From Planctomycetota bacterium (lineage in GTDB: Bacteria; Planctomycetota; Phycisphaerae; FEN-1346; JAACEH01): a stretch of 13,423 bases of DNA. The notes below the pieces were generated by a model, which searched no databases, was not told where the DNA came from, and saw nothing but the letters and a program-made list of their open reading frames with translations. The translations under genes were made by a program, and so were the position numbers. The DNA lies in the NCBI GenBank assembly GCA_016935955.1, contig JAFGPY010000326.1, positions 1 to 13,423 of the forward strand, written 5' to 3'. This document shows, piece after piece, positions 1-7,494 of the stretch (position 1 is the first letter of the stretch; each line of letters opens with the position of its first letter).

Positions 1-2
1 AC

Positions 3-896
3 ACGACCGACTACAACGTGCACGACATGAACGCCGAGCGCGGCGATTGCGTGGTCTCGTACTTCCCGATGATTCACGCGTGCGAGGTGGAGAACGCGAC
101 CGTGGACGGCTTCACGCTGGAGGCGCGGCCCGATCGCATGGACGGCCTCAAGGCTCACTGGGGCGGCGCGATTTACATGCGCTACGCCCGCCATTGCCTG
201 ATCCGCAACGTGACGGCTCGCGGATGCGTGGGCGACGGCATCCGTTTTGGCCGCACCGAGCATGTGACCGTCGAGGACTGCGAGGCAGTCGACAACTATC
301 ACTACGGCATTCATCCCGGCAGCCATTCGCCGTGGGCGGCCGTGCGGCGGTGCCACATCCACGGCAACGGCAGTGACGGCCTGTACCTGTGCTGGGGCGT
401 GCGCGAGGGCGTGTTCGAGGACAACGTCATCCACCACAACGGCCATCGCATACACCGCAACGGCATCAGCATCGGGCACAAGGACGTCGACAACGTGATC
501 GCCCGGAACCACGTCTACGAGAACGCCAAGCACGGCATCTGTTTCCGCGTCAAGACCGAGGGCAACGGGGCACACCGCAACATCATTCGCGAGAACGTCA
601 TCGAGAACAACGGAACGCCGAAGAGCAAAATTCCGGCCGAGCTGCGCAAGGAACCGCGCTTCGAGGTCCTGTGCTGCGGCGTGTTCATCCGCGGCATCAC
701 GCACGACCTGACGTTCGAGCGGAACACGATCCGCGAAACGCGCCGCGGCAAGGCGGCGATGCAGTACAACGCGTTCTACCTGGACAAGGGCGTGTCGCGC
801 GTGCACCTGGTGGATAACGAGGTGTCGGAGCATCCGGGAGGCAAGGTGGTGGACGATTCGCACAGCCGCGACAACGACCTGCAGGGCTTGAGCTGA
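3..896 (+). CDS. Right-handed beta-helix repeat protein, 5' end outside window
   Basis: The reading frame is open to the left edge, so the N-terminus and any signal peptide are missing; about 297 residues are visible. The sequence is a series of short beta-strand turns with repeated patterns such as VENATVDGFTL, CLIRNVTARGC, VTVEDCEAVDN, VRRCHIHGNG, VFEDNVIHHNG and VIARNHVYEN. This is the NosD/pectate-lyase-3 type of parallel beta-helix, with Asn, Gly and Cys ladders at the turns. Such proteins are usually extracellular or periplasmic polysaccharide lyases, hydrolases, epimerases or binding proteins. No catalytic residue set can be assigned here, so the substrate is unknown. The gene ends with TGA 41 bp before the next gene on the same strand, so co-transcription is possible. 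Family confidence is high; enzymatic activity is unproven. Confidence 0.85.
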   Translation, partial: TTDYNVHDMNAERGDCVVSYFPMIHACEVENATVDGFTLEARPDRMDGLKAHWGGAIYMRYARHCLIRNVTARGCVGDGIRFGRTEHVTVEDCEAVDNYHYGIHPGSHSPWAAVRRCHIHGNGSDGLYLCWGVREGVFEDNVIHHNGHRIHRNGISIGHKDVDNVIARNHVYENAKHGICFRVKTEGNGAHRNIIRENVIENNGTPKSKIPAELRKEPRFEVLCCGVFIRGITHDLTFERNTIRETRRGKAAMQYNAFYLDKGVSRVHLVDNEVSEHPGGKVVDDSHSRDNDLQGLS

Positions 897-937
897 GGGA
901 TAACCTTACTCGCCATCGCAACAGGAGGTAGACAACC

Positions 938-3355
938 ATGAACGGAACGCTCATTCGCTGTGCCATCCTGGCGATGGCCGCAATCGCCGTCGCGGCGATG
1001 CCTGTTGCGGCCGAGGTGACCGACGACGACATCCAGGCCGCCATCGACCGCGGCGTGGCCTGGCTCTGGACGCAGCAGCGGCCCAACGGCTGGTTCTCGG
1101 ACAAGGGTTGGTTCGGCTACGGGGACAACGTGCCGGAAGACCGCCGCACGCCCGGCGCGCACGAGACCATGGCCATGCTCGGCCTGACTTTCGCGGGCGT
1201 GAGCGTCAACGACCCGAGGATGCTCAAGGGTTTCGACGCCATGCTCGAGTTCGAGCTGAAGCATACCTACACGATCGCTCCGCGGGCGATGGTCATCGCG
1301 CGGCTGCTGAAGAAGCTGGACCGCGAGCGCCGCGAGAAGGCTTGGAAAATCCTGAAACAGGACGTCAAGTGGCTCCAGGAGGCCCAGAACGGCGTCGGGG
1401 CCTGGGGCTACGACTACGAGGCCCGGCTGCACGACACCTACGGCTGGGACTTCAGCAACACGCAGATGGCCGTGCTCGGCCTGAGCGAAGCGGAGATGGC
1501 CGGCGTCGAGATCGACCCGAAGGTCATGCTCAAGGTGCAGAACCTCTACCTGGACCGGCAGCGGGACGACGGCGGCTGGAACTACGGCATGCGCCCGGGC
1601 TTCCAGGCCGACGACCATCCCGACGGCGCCAAGGAGGGCTCGTACGGTTCGATGACCGCTGCGGCCGTGGCGACGCTCTTCATCACGCGCGACTTTCTCT
1701 ATCGCGGCATCGGCTGCCCGTGCAAGAGCCAGCAGTCGGGCAAGACCCCGAGAGAGCTCAAGCGAATCGACCAGGCGATCGATCGCGGCGTCGACTGGCT
1801 GGCCAAGCATTTCGACGTCAAGATCAACCCGCTGGGTTCGCGGTTTCACTGGAAGCTCTACTGGCTTTACTCGTGCGAGCGCGTGGGACTGGCCGCCGGG
1901 CTGAAGTACTTCGGCACCCACGACTGGTACCGCGAGGGTGCCGCCGAGGTGGTCGGCATGCAGCAACGCGACGGCGACTGGGAGAACACCGTCTGGTCGA
2001 CGAGCTACGCCCTGTGCTTTCTGGCCAAGGGGCGGGCGCCGATCCTGGCCAACAAGCTGAAGTTCAAGGGCGAATGGCACAACCATCCGCGCGACCTCTA
2101 CAACCTGGCCCACTACGTCGGCGGCCAGAAAGAGCAGCTCATCAACTGGCAGATCATCAACACGCAGGTCCCGGTCCACGAGTGGCACGATTCGCCGCTG
2201 CTGTACATCTCGGCCGAGACCCAGCCCGAGTTCACCGACGAGGAACTCCAGAAGCTCCGCCAGTTCACCGACACGGGAGGCACGATCCTGTTCGAGGCCT
2301 CCTGCGGCAATCGTTCCATCGCCACGTGGTGGAAGACGACGGTCGAGAAGCTGTGGCCGGAATGGGAAATGAAGCTGCTGGACCGCGACCATCCGATGTG
2401 GACGGCCGACGCCCAGATCAAGCGGCCGCCGGCCATGTTCGGCCTGAGCGACGGGATGCGGACGTTCATCTTCTTCAGCCCCATGGACATCTCGTGCCCG
2501 TGGAACACGATGGCCATCGCCAAACAGCGCGAGCTGTTCGACGTCGGCACGAACCTCTACATCTATTCGACCGACCACCGGCCGTTGCGGTCGCGCCTGG
2601 CCGGCTCGCGACCGGCGCGGCGCAAGGAGTACGCCGAGGCCAGCCTCTCGGCCGGATCGAAAACGAACCTGACCCTGGCGCGGCTGAAGCACGGCGGCGA
2701 CTGGTACATCGGCCGGCACTACAAGGCCCCCGCCCTGCTGGCGCGGTCCCTCGGCAATGCCGGTTCCGGCATGTCGAACGATCCCCTTGAAGTCGCAATG
2801 ACCCAGACCAGCATCGAGACGGGCGCATCCTCCAGCGGCCTGAAGCTGACGGTGATTGACGAACTGGAGATCAAGGACCTGAAGCCGGAGGCCGTGCAGG
2901 TGGCCTACCTCGCAGGGCGGCAGGGCCTGACGCTGGCCGAGTCCGACGTGCAGTCGCTCAGGACCTACCTGGCCGCCGGAGGCTTCCTGCTGGCCGAGGC
3001 CGTGATGGGCGAGCCCAAGTTCGACGCCGAGTTCCGTGCGGCGGCCAAGACGCTCGGCCTGGAACTGCGGTCGTTGGACAAGGAGCATCCGCTCGTGACC
3101 GGCTCGATGACCGGGGCTGTCGGCTACAAGCTCAACCAGGTTCGCTACCGCTACGCCCTGCGAGCCGACCGGATCGGCAAACACGAGCCCGAACTCTACG
3201 GGCTCTATTCAGGGGAGAAGATGGTCGGGGTCTACAGCCCGTTCGATCTTATGTACTCGCAGACGGGCTACGACGCTTGGATGTGCCGCGGGTACGAGGA
3301 CGAGGACGCCCTGGCCATTCTGACCAACATCCTGTTGCTGGCGTCGTCGCGGTAA
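938..3355 (+). CDS. Secreted squalene-cyclase-like toroid protein with two DUF4159-type domains (paralogue A)
   Basis: This 805-residue protein starts at ATG 938, nine nucleotides after a strong AGGAGG (923-928). Residues 1-25 form a signal peptide ending AVAAMPVAAE. Residues about 27-365 are an alpha/alpha toroid of the prenyltransferase/squalene-oxidase repeat type, with QW-like repeats such as DGGWNYG (211-217), SMTAAAVATLFI and LYWLYSCERVGLA. Residues about 384-545 and 578-802 are two related alpha/beta domains of the DUF4159 (GATase-like) type; each has a buried strand-elbow, GGTILFEASCGN (448-458) and GGFLLAEAVMG (681-691), followed by a DHP or EHP motif. The DxDD catalytic motif of squalene-hopene cyclase is absent, so a cyclase role is unlikely. 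Cysteines at 260, 262, 313, 456 and 520 are shared with paralogue B. The function is unknown; secretion to the cell surface or periplasm is inferred. It converges on paralogue B with 35 bp between stops. Confidence 0.88.
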   Translation: MNGTLIRCAILAMAAIAVAAMPVAAEVTDDDIQAAIDRGVAWLWTQQRPNGWFSDKGWFGYGDNVPEDRRTPGAHETMAMLGLTFAGVSVNDPRMLKGFDAMLEFELKHTYTIAPRAMVIARLLKKLDRERREKAWKILKQDVKWLQEAQNGVGAWGYDYEARLHDTYGWDFSNTQMAVLGLSEAEMAGVEIDPKVMLKVQNLYLDRQRDDGGWNYGMRPGFQADDHPDGAKEGSYGSMTAAAVATLFITRDFLYRGIGCPCKSQQSGKTPRELKRIDQAIDRGVDWLAKHFDVKINPLGSRFHWKLYWLYSCERVGLAAGLKYFGTHDWYREGAAEVVGMQQRDGDWENTVWSTSYALCFLAKGRAPILANKLKFKGEWHNHPRDLYNLAHYVGGQKEQLINWQIINTQVPVHEWHDSPLLYISAETQPEFTDEELQKLRQFTDTGGTILFEASCGNRSIATWWKTTVEKLWPEWEMKLLDRDHPMWTADAQIKRPPAMFGLSDGMRTFIFFSPMDISCPWNTMAIAKQRELFDVGTNLYIYSTDHRPLRSRLAGSRPARRKEYAEASLSAGSKTNLTLARLKHGGDWYIGRHYKAPALLARSLGNAGSGMSNDPLEVAMTQTSIETGASSSGLKLTVIDELEIKDLKPEAVQVAYLAGRQGLTLAESDVQSLRTYLAAGGFLLAEAVMGEPKFDAEFRAAAKTLGLELRSLDKEHPLVTGSMTGAVGYKLNQVRYRYALRADRIGKHEPELYGLYSGEKMVGVYSPFDLMYSQTGYDAWMCRGYEDEDALAILTNILLLASSR

Positions 3356-3390
3356 GGGCGACGACACTCACGCGATGTCGATGCGGCCGC

Positions 3391-5721
3391 TCACTGGGCC
3401 GTGGCGTACAACAGCACGTTCTCGACGACCATCTGCGCCGACGGGATGTCGTAGCCGATGTTGCCATAGGCCCTCAGCCCGGCCTGACCGATCATCACGT
3501 CCCGCGGGCTGTAGACGCCCACCAGGCGGTCGCCGGCGTAGATGCCGTGAAGCTCCAGCCGCAGGGGCGAGCCCGCCCTGGCCACGGCGTGGAACGTGTA
3601 CTTGACCCCCTTGCCCAGATCGTAGCCGGTGGCTGCGCCCATCGAGCCGCGGACCAGCGGATGATCGTCGGGCAGTTGCTTCAGCGTCCAGCCCATGCCC
3701 TCGGCGAAAGCCTTGAAGGCCTTCTGGAACCGCTCGTCGCCCAGGCAGGCGTCGGCCAGCAGAAAACCTCCCGCGGCGAGCCGCTGCTTGAGAGCCTGCT
3801 GCTCAGCGTCGCTCAGGGTGATGCCCGTGCGGCCCGTGACGTAGAGCAGCGCCCCCTGCGGCAATGCCGCATCGCTCGGCGAGGCCGGCTCGGCGGCCAC
3901 CAGGTTCGTCGAGCAACCGCCGTTGACGCGGGCCACGAGTTTCTCGACCAGGCGATAGCGGGCGCTGACGTTCCAGTCGCCGCCGTGCTTCAACCGGGCC
4001 ACGGCCATGTCCCTGCGCGAACCGACGGCGAGCTGCTTCATCTGCTCGGCCTTGCTCTTGTTCTGCGTGGCGCCCATCAGGCGGCTGCGAATCTTGGCCC
4101 GGTCCGTCGCGTAGGCGTACAGGTTGATGCCGAATTGGAACGCATCCGCCCGCTTGGTCACCTGCGTGGTGTTCCAGGCGCAGGAGACGTCGTTCAGGGC
4201 GAAGAAGATGAACGTCCGCACGCCGTCGGCCATCTCCATCAGGCCCGGCAGCGGCCCGCGCATCTGGGCGTCGGCCGTCCAGACCGGATGGTCCTTCTCG
4301 ATGTTGCGGAACTCGAACTCCGGCCAGATCTCCTGGGCCGCGGCCTTCCACCAGTTGCGGACCGTGCTGTTGCCGCACGAAGACTCGAAGAAGATCGTGC
4401 CCCCGTCGTCCGTGAATTTGCGAAGCTTCTGCTTGTGCTCGTCGCTCAGTTGAACGATGCTCTCGGGGGTGATGTAAAGGATCGGCGAATCGTGCCACTC
4501 GTCGACCGGCGCGTCGAGGTTGATGACCTGCCAGGCGAAGGTCTGTTCCTTGACGTTGCCGACGTAGGCGGCCAGGTTCTTCAGGTCCTGCGGGTGCAGG
4601 TTCCAGGCCCCCTCGAACTGCAGCTTGTTCATGATGATCGGCGCGCGGCCCTTGATCAGAAAGAGCATCGCCCAGGCCTGTCCCGGAGGATTGTTCCAGT
4701 TGCCGTCGCGAATCACGTGGCCCCACGCCCCCTTGGCATCCTGCCCGGCAAGAAACCTCGTCGCCCCCTCGGCGTACCAGTTGTACTTGCCGAAGTACTT
4801 GATGCCCGAGGCCAGCCCCACGCGCTCGCACGAGTAGAGCCAGTAGTCGGGGAAGTTGTTCGCCTTCGGGTTCTCCTTCGGCGTGAAGCGCTCACCGAGC
4901 CACACCAGGCCGCGCTCGATCGCCTTGTCGACCTTGTTCTCCTTGTAGTTGCTGCGGCCGCCGCGGCACGGGCAACCCAGGCCGGGATAGAGGTAGTCGC
5001 GCGTGATGTAGAGCGAGGCCACGCCCGCGGCCGTCATCGACCCGTAGCTGGGCATGGCTTGATCGGTGGTCCACGGCCAGGAGTCCTTCACCTGCCGTCC
5101 GTAGTGCCAGCCGCCGTCCTGCAACTGCTGGTCGATGTAGAGCTGCTGGGCCTTCAGGAACGTCTCTCTCGGCAGTTCCAGGCCCACGTTGACGGCCTCG
5201 CCCAGGCCGAGCATGCAGATCTGCACGTTCGAGAAGTCGGCGAACGTCGGGCCGCCCACGAGCCGGTAGCCCCAGCCTCCGTCGCCCGTCTGGCCCTTGA
5301 CCATGGCCTCGGCGTCCTTCTTCAGACAGGCCAGCACCAGCTCGCGCGTCTCGCGGTCCACCTGCCGCAGCAACTTGGCGCAGGCCTGCATGCGGAAAGC
5401 CGTCAGGTAACTCTGCGAATCCGACGTCGTCAGGTCCTCGTCGATCAGGACCTTGATGCCCTTCTTCATGGCCTCGCTGTTGGTCGGGTACTCGGCGTAG
5501 GCCAGGGCCAGCATGCACATGACGTTGTTGGCGTTGGACGGCCGTCCCAGCTTGCCGATCGGCCACGTGCCGTCGTCTTTCTGCATGCCGATGATGTACT
5601 CGCAGCCCTTGCGAATCGCCTCGTCAATCTGGTCGTCCGTGATTTCCTGGGCCCACGAACCGCTTGCCGCCGCGACCAGCATCGCCCCAACACTCGCCAC
5701 CAAGAGCACTCGACGTTTCAT
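3391..5721 (-). CDS. Secreted squalene-cyclase-like toroid protein with two DUF4159-type domains (paralogue B)
   Basis: This 776-residue protein has the same architecture as the convergent neighbour. The frame is open further up, to 5790, but the start is placed at ATG 5721. That gives a clean signal peptide (MKRRVLLVASVGAMLVAAAS..., cleavage near SWAQ|E), an AGGG ribosome site six bases away, and a position downstream of a good promoter. The toroid spans about residues 27-355 and keeps GDGGWGY (146-152), DGGWHYG (202-208), GCPC (249-252) and YSCERVGLA (296-304). The first DUF4159-type domain (about 377-545) has GGTIFFESSCGN (440-451). The second (about 572-772) has GGFLLADACLG (651-661) and keeps a cysteine where paralogue A has Val/Met. 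No transmembrane helix follows the signal peptide and no cyclase DxDD motif is seen. It is probably a single-gene transcript. Biochemical function is unknown; the paralogy is evident from long matching stretches. Confidence 0.88.
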   Translation of the reverse strand: MKRRVLLVASVGAMLVAAASGSWAQEITDDQIDEAIRKGCEYIIGMQKDDGTWPIGKLGRPSNANNVMCMLALAYAEYPTNSEAMKKGIKVLIDEDLTTSDSQSYLTAFRMQACAKLLRQVDRETRELVLACLKKDAEAMVKGQTGDGGWGYRLVGGPTFADFSNVQICMLGLGEAVNVGLELPRETFLKAQQLYIDQQLQDGGWHYGRQVKDSWPWTTDQAMPSYGSMTAAGVASLYITRDYLYPGLGCPCRGGRSNYKENKVDKAIERGLVWLGERFTPKENPKANNFPDYWLYSCERVGLASGIKYFGKYNWYAEGATRFLAGQDAKGAWGHVIRDGNWNNPPGQAWAMLFLIKGRAPIIMNKLQFEGAWNLHPQDLKNLAAYVGNVKEQTFAWQVINLDAPVDEWHDSPILYITPESIVQLSDEHKQKLRKFTDDGGTIFFESSCGNSTVRNWWKAAAQEIWPEFEFRNIEKDHPVWTADAQMRGPLPGLMEMADGVRTFIFFALNDVSCAWNTTQVTKRADAFQFGINLYAYATDRAKIRSRLMGATQNKSKAEQMKQLAVGSRRDMAVARLKHGGDWNVSARYRLVEKLVARVNGGCSTNLVAAEPASPSDAALPQGALLYVTGRTGITLSDAEQQALKQRLAAGGFLLADACLGDERFQKAFKAFAEGMGWTLKQLPDDHPLVRGSMGAATGYDLGKGVKYTFHAVARAGSPLRLELHGIYAGDRLVGVYSPRDVMIGQAGLRAYGNIGYDIPSAQMVVENVLLYATAQ

Positions 5722-5730
5722 GCGTGTCCC

Positions 5731-5743
5731 TTCGAAATTCGAA
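5731..5743. repeat. Inverted repeat TTCGAA-A-TTCGAA in leader of paralogue B
   Basis: Two TTCGAA half-sites separated by one A lie between the predicted transcription start (about 5758 on the minus strand) and the ribosome site of the gene starting at 5721. A related TCGAAAT occurs again at 5781-5787, next to the -35 box. The placement would suit a repressor operator, but no cognate regulator is in the window and the arms are self-palindromic, so chance is possible. Confidence 0.35.
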
Positions 5744-5764
5744 AACGGTCCCTGCATCCGAGCT

Positions 5765-5792
5765 ATTATAACCCGAACACTCGAAATCACAA
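5765..5792 (-). promoter_or_regulatory. Sigma70-type promoter for paralogue B
   Basis: On the minus strand a -35 box TTGTGA (5792-5787), a 16-base spacer and a perfect -10 box TATAAT (5770-5765) are seen. The predicted start is near 5758, giving a leader of about 38 bases before ATG 5721. The match is unusually AT-rich for this GC-rich DNA, which raises its weight. It lies in the 96-bp gap after the nth stop codon. Confidence 0.6.
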
Positions 5793-5817
5793 TGGATTAG
5801 ACGCTGAAGGCGGACGG

Positions 5818-6510
5818 CTATTCGGCCCCGGCCGCACGCTGCGTCGCCCGCCACGGGCAGCGGTCCGAGAGCACGCACGCCCGGCAGGACGGCCTTCGGG
5901 CGCGGCACGTCTGCCGCCCGTGGGCGATCATCAGCACGTGGAAGGCGTAGACGAGCCGGTCGGGCACCTGCTCCTGCAGAAGCTCGTGGGCCCTTGCCGC
6001 CGAGGTGCCCTCGCCGATCAGCCCCAGCCGCATACTCACGCGGTGCACGTGGGTGTCCACCGGCAGGACGGGACGGTTGAAACCGAACATCAGGACGCAG
6101 CCGACCGTCTTGGGCCCGACGCCGGGCAACGAGGCCAGGGCGCCTCGGGCCTCGTCCAGCGGCGCGGTGCGAAGGAACTCGAGCGACAGGCGGCCGTAGC
6201 GCTCGCGGACGAGACGGAGGACGCGTTTGATCCGCCGGGCCTTGGTCGGGGCCAGGCCGCCGATGCGGATGGCCCGCTCGATGTCGCGCAGCGGGGCGTC
6301 GAGCACCTGCGGCCAGGTCGGCAGCGCCGCCTTCAGCCGGCGAAAGGCCTCGCCGGAATTCGTGTCGTTGGTGTTCTGGCTCAGGATGGTAGCCACGAGT
6401 TGGTCGAGGGCCGACAGGCGGCTGCGACGCCACCGCCTGGGACCGTAGGCTCGCTCGAGACGGCGGACCAGGACGGGAATCGGCAGGCACGTGGCGCGCG
6501 GTCGGCTCAC
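5818..6510 (-). CDS. nth: Endonuclease III (DNA glycosylase/AP lyase)
   Basis: This 230-residue protein removes oxidised pyrimidines from DNA and nicks the abasic site in base excision repair, in the cytoplasm. The helix-hairpin-helix LPGVGPKT (128-135) carries the catalytic lysine K134, and VDTH (151-154) carries the catalytic aspartate D152. The [4Fe-4S] cluster loop near the C-terminus is complete: C202-x6-C209-x2-C212-x5-C218. The substrate-side segment reads ATILSQNTNDTNSG (40-53), the variant seen in many non-enterobacterial members rather than LSAQATD. The start is GTG 6510, whose GTGA overlaps the tatC stop; no in-frame ATG occurs upstream of the catalytic core, and AGAAGG lies 13 bases before it. 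Translation is probably coupled to tatC. Length fits the family (E. coli 211). The same frame runs open into tatC (to 7041), but that extension is antiregister coding and not part of the protein. Confidence 0.92.
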   Translation of the reverse strand: MSRPRATCLPIPVLVRRLERAYGPRRWRRSRLSALDQLVATILSQNTNDTNSGEAFRRLKAALPTWPQVLDAPLRDIERAIRIGGLAPTKARRIKRVLRLVRERYGRLSLEFLRTAPLDEARGALASLPGVGPKTVGCVLMFGFNRPVLPVDTHVHRVSMRLGLIGEGTSAARAHELLQEQVPDRLVYAFHVLMIAHGRQTCRARRPSCRACVLSDRCPWRATQRAAGAE

Positions 6511-7316
6511 GACGGCGAGGCGTCCTTCTGCCGCATCTTGCGGCGTTCGGTCAGGCGGAGAATGATGATGCCGGCCTCGTACAGGATCCACATCGGCACG
6601 GCCAGGGCGATCTGGCTGAAGACGTCCGGCGGCGTCACGATAGCGGCAAGGATCACCAGGCCGAGGATCACGTGGCGTCGGTAGCGTGAGAAGGTGGCCA
6701 CGTCGACGATGCCGATCCTGCCCAGAAACAGAACCACCAGCGGCAACTCGAACATCAGGCCGAAGACGAGCATCAACAGCATGACGAAGTGCACGTAGCC
6801 GCCCAGCAGCGTGGTGGGCTCGATAGTCGATACGCGGCCGGCCCAGCGTGCGGCGAACTCGTTGTACTCCTGCGTGAACCCGTACAGAAAGCTGACCGCC
6901 AGGGGATAGACCACGTAGTAGAAGAAGGCCGCACCGGCCAGGAACAGCAGCACGCTGACGACGCCGAACACGCGAACGTGCCTGCGCTCGTGCTCGTACA
7001 GCCCGGCGGCGATGAACGCCCACAGGTGGTAGATCGACCACGGCGACGTCAGGATGATGCCGGCGATCAGCGAAGTGATCATCGCCGTGACGAAGGCATC
7101 GTAGGGCGACGCCAGGTTGAATTCCAGCGGCGGCGCATCGATGGTCAGGAACGTGGGATACGGCGGGTTGAGAATCGCGTAGAGCAGATGCTCGCGCAGC
7201 AGGAAGAAGCAGGCCACGAACCCGACGGCCGGTCCGGCCAGGGCATAGAACACGCGACGGCGAAGCTCCTCCAGGTGCTCACCGAGCGACATCCGCTTCT
7301 CGTCGGGCGTGGGCAA
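6507..7316 (-). CDS. tatC: Sec-independent protein translocase TatC
   Basis: TatC is the inner-membrane receptor that binds twin-arginine signal peptides of folded proteins. The sequence shows the N-terminal signature GEHLEELRRR, six hydrophobic segments, FGLMFELPLVVLFL in the middle (conserved buried Glu) and AAIVTPPDVFSQ near the last helices, with a basic C-terminus. The start is uncertain. TTG 7316 (269 residues, MPTPDEKRMSLGEH...) is preferred because GGAG lies eight bases upstream and both sit behind a good promoter. TTG 7343 (278 residues) would begin only about eight bases after the predicted transcription start. ATG 7292 (252 residues, MSLGEHLEELRRR) is also possible and resembles E. 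coli TatC in length. No tatA or tatB is nearby. The stop codon overlaps the nth start, so the two form a unit. Family assignment is very secure. Confidence 0.93.
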   Translation of the reverse strand: MPTPDEKRMSLGEHLEELRRRVFYALAGPAVGFVACFFLLREHLLYAILNPPYPTFLTIDAPPLEFNLASPYDAFVTAMITSLIAGIILTSPWSIYHLWAFIAAGLYEHERRHVRVFGVVSVLLFLAGAAFFYYVVYPLAVSFLYGFTQEYNEFAARWAGRVSTIEPTTLLGGYVHFVMLLMLVFGLMFELPLVVLFLGRIGIVDVATFSRYRRHVILGLVILAAIVTPPDVFSQIALAVPMWILYEAGIIILRLTERRKMRQKDASPS

Positions 7317-7324
7317 GACCGTTT

Positions 7325-7328
7325 CTCC
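7325..7328 (-). promoter_or_regulatory. Ribosome binding site that favours the tatC TTG start at 7316
   Basis: GGAG (minus strand 7328-7325) is followed by eight bases and then TTG at 7316. It decides between three tatC starts; the competing GAGGT before TTG 7343 would lie at or upstream of the predicted transcription start and so be absent from the message. Confidence 0.45.
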
Positions 7329-7357
7329 GGGACTCCCTGACAAGCAGGTTCGACCTC

Positions 7358-7386
7358 ATTATGGCCGCCGCCGGGCGGCCTGCCAA
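7358..7386 (-). promoter_or_regulatory. Sigma70-type promoter for tatC-nth
   Basis: On the minus strand TTGGCA (7386-7381, five of six consensus), a 17-base spacer and CATAAT (7363-7358, five of six) form a near-consensus promoter. The predicted start is near 7351. The spacer consists almost entirely of a GC inverted repeat. The promoter would drive tatC and the overlapping nth. Confidence 0.6.
7363..7380. repeat. GC inverted repeat filling the tatC promoter spacer
   Basis: GGCCGCC (7363-7369) and GGCGGCC (7374-7380) are perfect inverted arms around GCCG. They sit between the -35 and -10 boxes of the tatC promoter. The repeat could be an operator, a weak hairpin ending upstream transcription, or a by-product of high GC. 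Confidence 0.4.
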
Positions 7387-7410
7387 GGGGATATCCGGCA
7401 CAGAACAGCG

Positions 7411-7443
7411 ACGGCCGGCTCCGTTGTCATCGGAACCGGCCGT
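7411..7443 (-). terminator. Strong hairpin, 13-bp stem, between the acidic-tail gene and tatC
   Basis: ACGGCCGGCTCCG (7411-7423) and CGGAACCGGCCGT (7431-7443) pair over 13 positions with a single mismatch or wobble, around a seven-base loop. It lies about 110 bases after the stop codon of the minus-strand gene ending at 7553 and before the tatC promoter. There is no T-run after it in either direction, so it is not a classic intrinsic terminator; transcript-end stabilisation or Rho-assisted stopping is possible. Confidence 0.45.
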
Positions 7444-7475
7444 TGAGAGTCAGGACTTCAGGCCCACCGGGGCTT

Positions 7476-7494
7476 CCGTCGGGCGACCCGACGG
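7476..7494 (-). terminator. Hairpin, 8-bp perfect stem with 3-base loop
   Basis: CCGTCGGG (7476-7483), loop CGA, CCCGACGG (7487-7494); a further GGC/GCC pair extends the stem beyond a two-base bulge. It is the first structure after the stop codon at 7553 on the minus strand. No T-run follows, so terminator function is only likely by position. Confidence 0.4.

Noticed and set aside
776..3184. Long minus-strand open frame opposite paralogue A
   Set aside because: Shadow of the plus-strand gene; the translation is His/Arg/Leu/Val-rich with no recognisable fold or signal peptide.
938..5721. Squalene-hopene or other terpene cyclase activity for the toroid proteins
   Set aside because: QW-like repeats are present but the catalytic DxDD motif is not, and both proteins carry signal peptides and DUF4159-type domains, so only the fold is shared.
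5649..5721. Twin-arginine export of paralogue B (KRRVLL), or of the HtrA-like proteins with FRRFAG and MRRHIV, in view of the nearby tatC
   Set aside because: The arginine pairs sit at the extreme N-terminus or lack the S/T-RR-x-F-L-K context and a long n-region, so ordinary Sec signals fit better.
3277..6684. A very long plus-strand open frame (over 1100 codons) antisense to paralogue B, nth and the end of tatC
   Set aside because: It is a by-product of GC-rich codon usage: it runs across three well-supported genes of the other strand, its translation is Arg/Ala/Val/Gly-rich and low in domain signatures, and it has no ribosome site.
5818..7041. Possible TatC-endonuclease III fusion or an extended Nth of 407 residues
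   Set aside because: The upstream part of this frame overlaps tatC in another register and shows no family resemblance; Nth of normal length begins at the GTGA junction.
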